DNA of 5,883 nucleotides, taken from the NCBI GenBank assembly GCA_016875255.1, contig VGRU01000222.1, positions 1-5,883 of the forward strand, read 5' to 3'. Positions 5,475 to 5,883 of the stretch are shown here, in pieces (the stretch's first letter is position 1; every line of letters begins with the position of its first letter). Position numbers and translations under genes: made by a program. Below the pieces are notes generated by a model that saw only the letters and a program-made list of their open reading frames with translations, was not told where the DNA came from and searched no databases. The stretch comes from Deltaproteobacteria bacterium (GTDB taxonomy: Bacteria; Desulfobacterota; BSN033; UBA1163).

Positions 5475-5882
5475 CTACTTTGATTCCCGGTCCGGTTTTT
5501 GCTCTCTTCCGGGGTGGGGCATCTCCCAGCGTGATCCTGTATCCGGAGATCTTACTCCCTCACTCTCCCGGGGAATGGTTCCCCTTGGTTTTTCAGTCTC
5601 TCTTACCGAGGATTTTATCTCCTGTGTTTTTTCAATTCCTCGTTCCGGTCGCACTTCTTTCTGGATTTGACGTTCCCTCTCTGGAGATTTCTGTTCGAAG
5701 GGTTTTTGAATCTCTCTTTCGCGGACAGGAACACTCCCTTGGCCAGAAGTTGATTTTTCTCTCGCTTTTTCTCTTTCGGGTTCTTTTGATCTACGATCCT
5801 CTCTGGGATGTTCAAGCCCTGGTTGGGGAGATCTTTCTGCAGGTTTTTCAATGGTCCTCTCTGGGGGTTTTCGTTCGGGTTG
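5475..5882 (-). CDS. C-terminal part of a Glu/Arg/Pro/Lys/Gln-rich disordered protein (5' end outside window)
   Basis: This minus-strand frame is open from the window edge to TAG at 5475-5477, giving 135 residues without an upstream start, so the gene begins beyond the window. The sequence is almost entirely charged residues and proline in loose repeats, such as PERKPPERTIEKPAERSPQ, REREIQKPFEQKSPERE and RQIQKEVRPERGIEKTQE. It has no hydrophobic segment, so it should be unstructured. Such tails occur at the C-terminus of some FecR- or DUF6600-like secreted proteins of environmental Gram-negatives, which is a guess from composition only. A plus-strand frame over the same DNA is also open, but it encodes a Leu/Phe/Val-rich peptide expected as the antisense of this low-complexity sequence, so I prefer the minus strand. 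The ATG-started frame at 5615-5851 is a shifted shadow. Confidence 0.55.
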   Translation of the reverse strand, partial: QPERKPPERTIEKPAERSPQPGLEHPREDRRSKEPEREKAREKSTSGQGSVPVREREIQKPFEQKSPERERQIQKEVRPERGIEKTQEIKSSVRETEKPRGTIPRESEGVRSPDTGSRWEMPHPGREQKPDRESK

Positions 5883-5883
5883 T

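Noticed and set aside
5615..5851. 78-residue minus-strand ORF starting at ATG 5851
   Set aside because: It is frame-shifted relative to the longer open frame with a proline/glutamate repeat pattern and reads as a lysine-rich shadow.
5410..5883. Long open plus-strand frame, Leu/Phe/Val-rich
   Set aside because: It is the expected antisense of the charged low-complexity minus frame and shows no domain motif or good start with a ribosome site.

Overview
The window looks like a Gram-negative chromosome of moderate GC content. A Desulfobacterota/Nitrospirota-type environmental bacterium is my best guess, inferred from the LolA-type periplasmic carrier, the style of the ketosynthase pair and a repeat family with AAATCCC ends and nested hairpins that I associate with such genomes. 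No marker gene here fixes the taxonomy.

Positions 2-3940 form a tightly packed plus-strand cluster: the 3' part of a class I SAM-dependent methyltransferase, a LolA-like lipoprotein carrier, a beta-ketoacyl-ACP synthase (KS) with a complete catalytic set, and a second KS-like protein that has lost its nucleophile and both catalytic histidines. LolA and KS overlap by ATGA. A KS followed by a catalytically dead homologue is the arrangement of KS/chain-length-factor (CLF) pairs. With a LolA-like gene and a methyltransferase beside them, it recalls aryl-polyene-like clusters that build a lipid-linked polyketide and handle it at the outer membrane. No ACP, ketoreductase, dehydratase or exporter is visible, so the product is inference.

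Positions 3941-5000 hold eroding accessory genes: a short ORF with an excellent ribosome site but an in-frame TGA, and on the minus strand a DUF4258-type toxin followed by a YgiT-type zinc-finger antitoxin. The toxin is cut in two by a 133-bp MITE-like element (23-bp perfect inverted repeats if the 6-bp target duplication is counted). Removing the element plus one duplication restores one continuous frame.

A second MITE-like family has two direct copies (562-735 and 4989-5161), each flanked by its own 8-bp target duplication. One copy sits in the 5' end of lolA, whose present start codon and first ~46 residues come from the element. The other lies directly upstream of the toxin gene. A third repeat, a 30-bp imperfect inverted repeat with CTCCGAA heptamers, sits at the KS/CLF junction and supplies the last codons of KS and the N-terminal tail of CLF. 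The main theme is palindromic repeats inserted at gene ends and reshaping protein termini.

The right end (about 5170-5883) has a roughly 300-bp stretch without a recognisable gene, then the C-terminal part of a minus-strand protein very rich in Glu, Arg, Pro, Lys and Gln that runs off the window.
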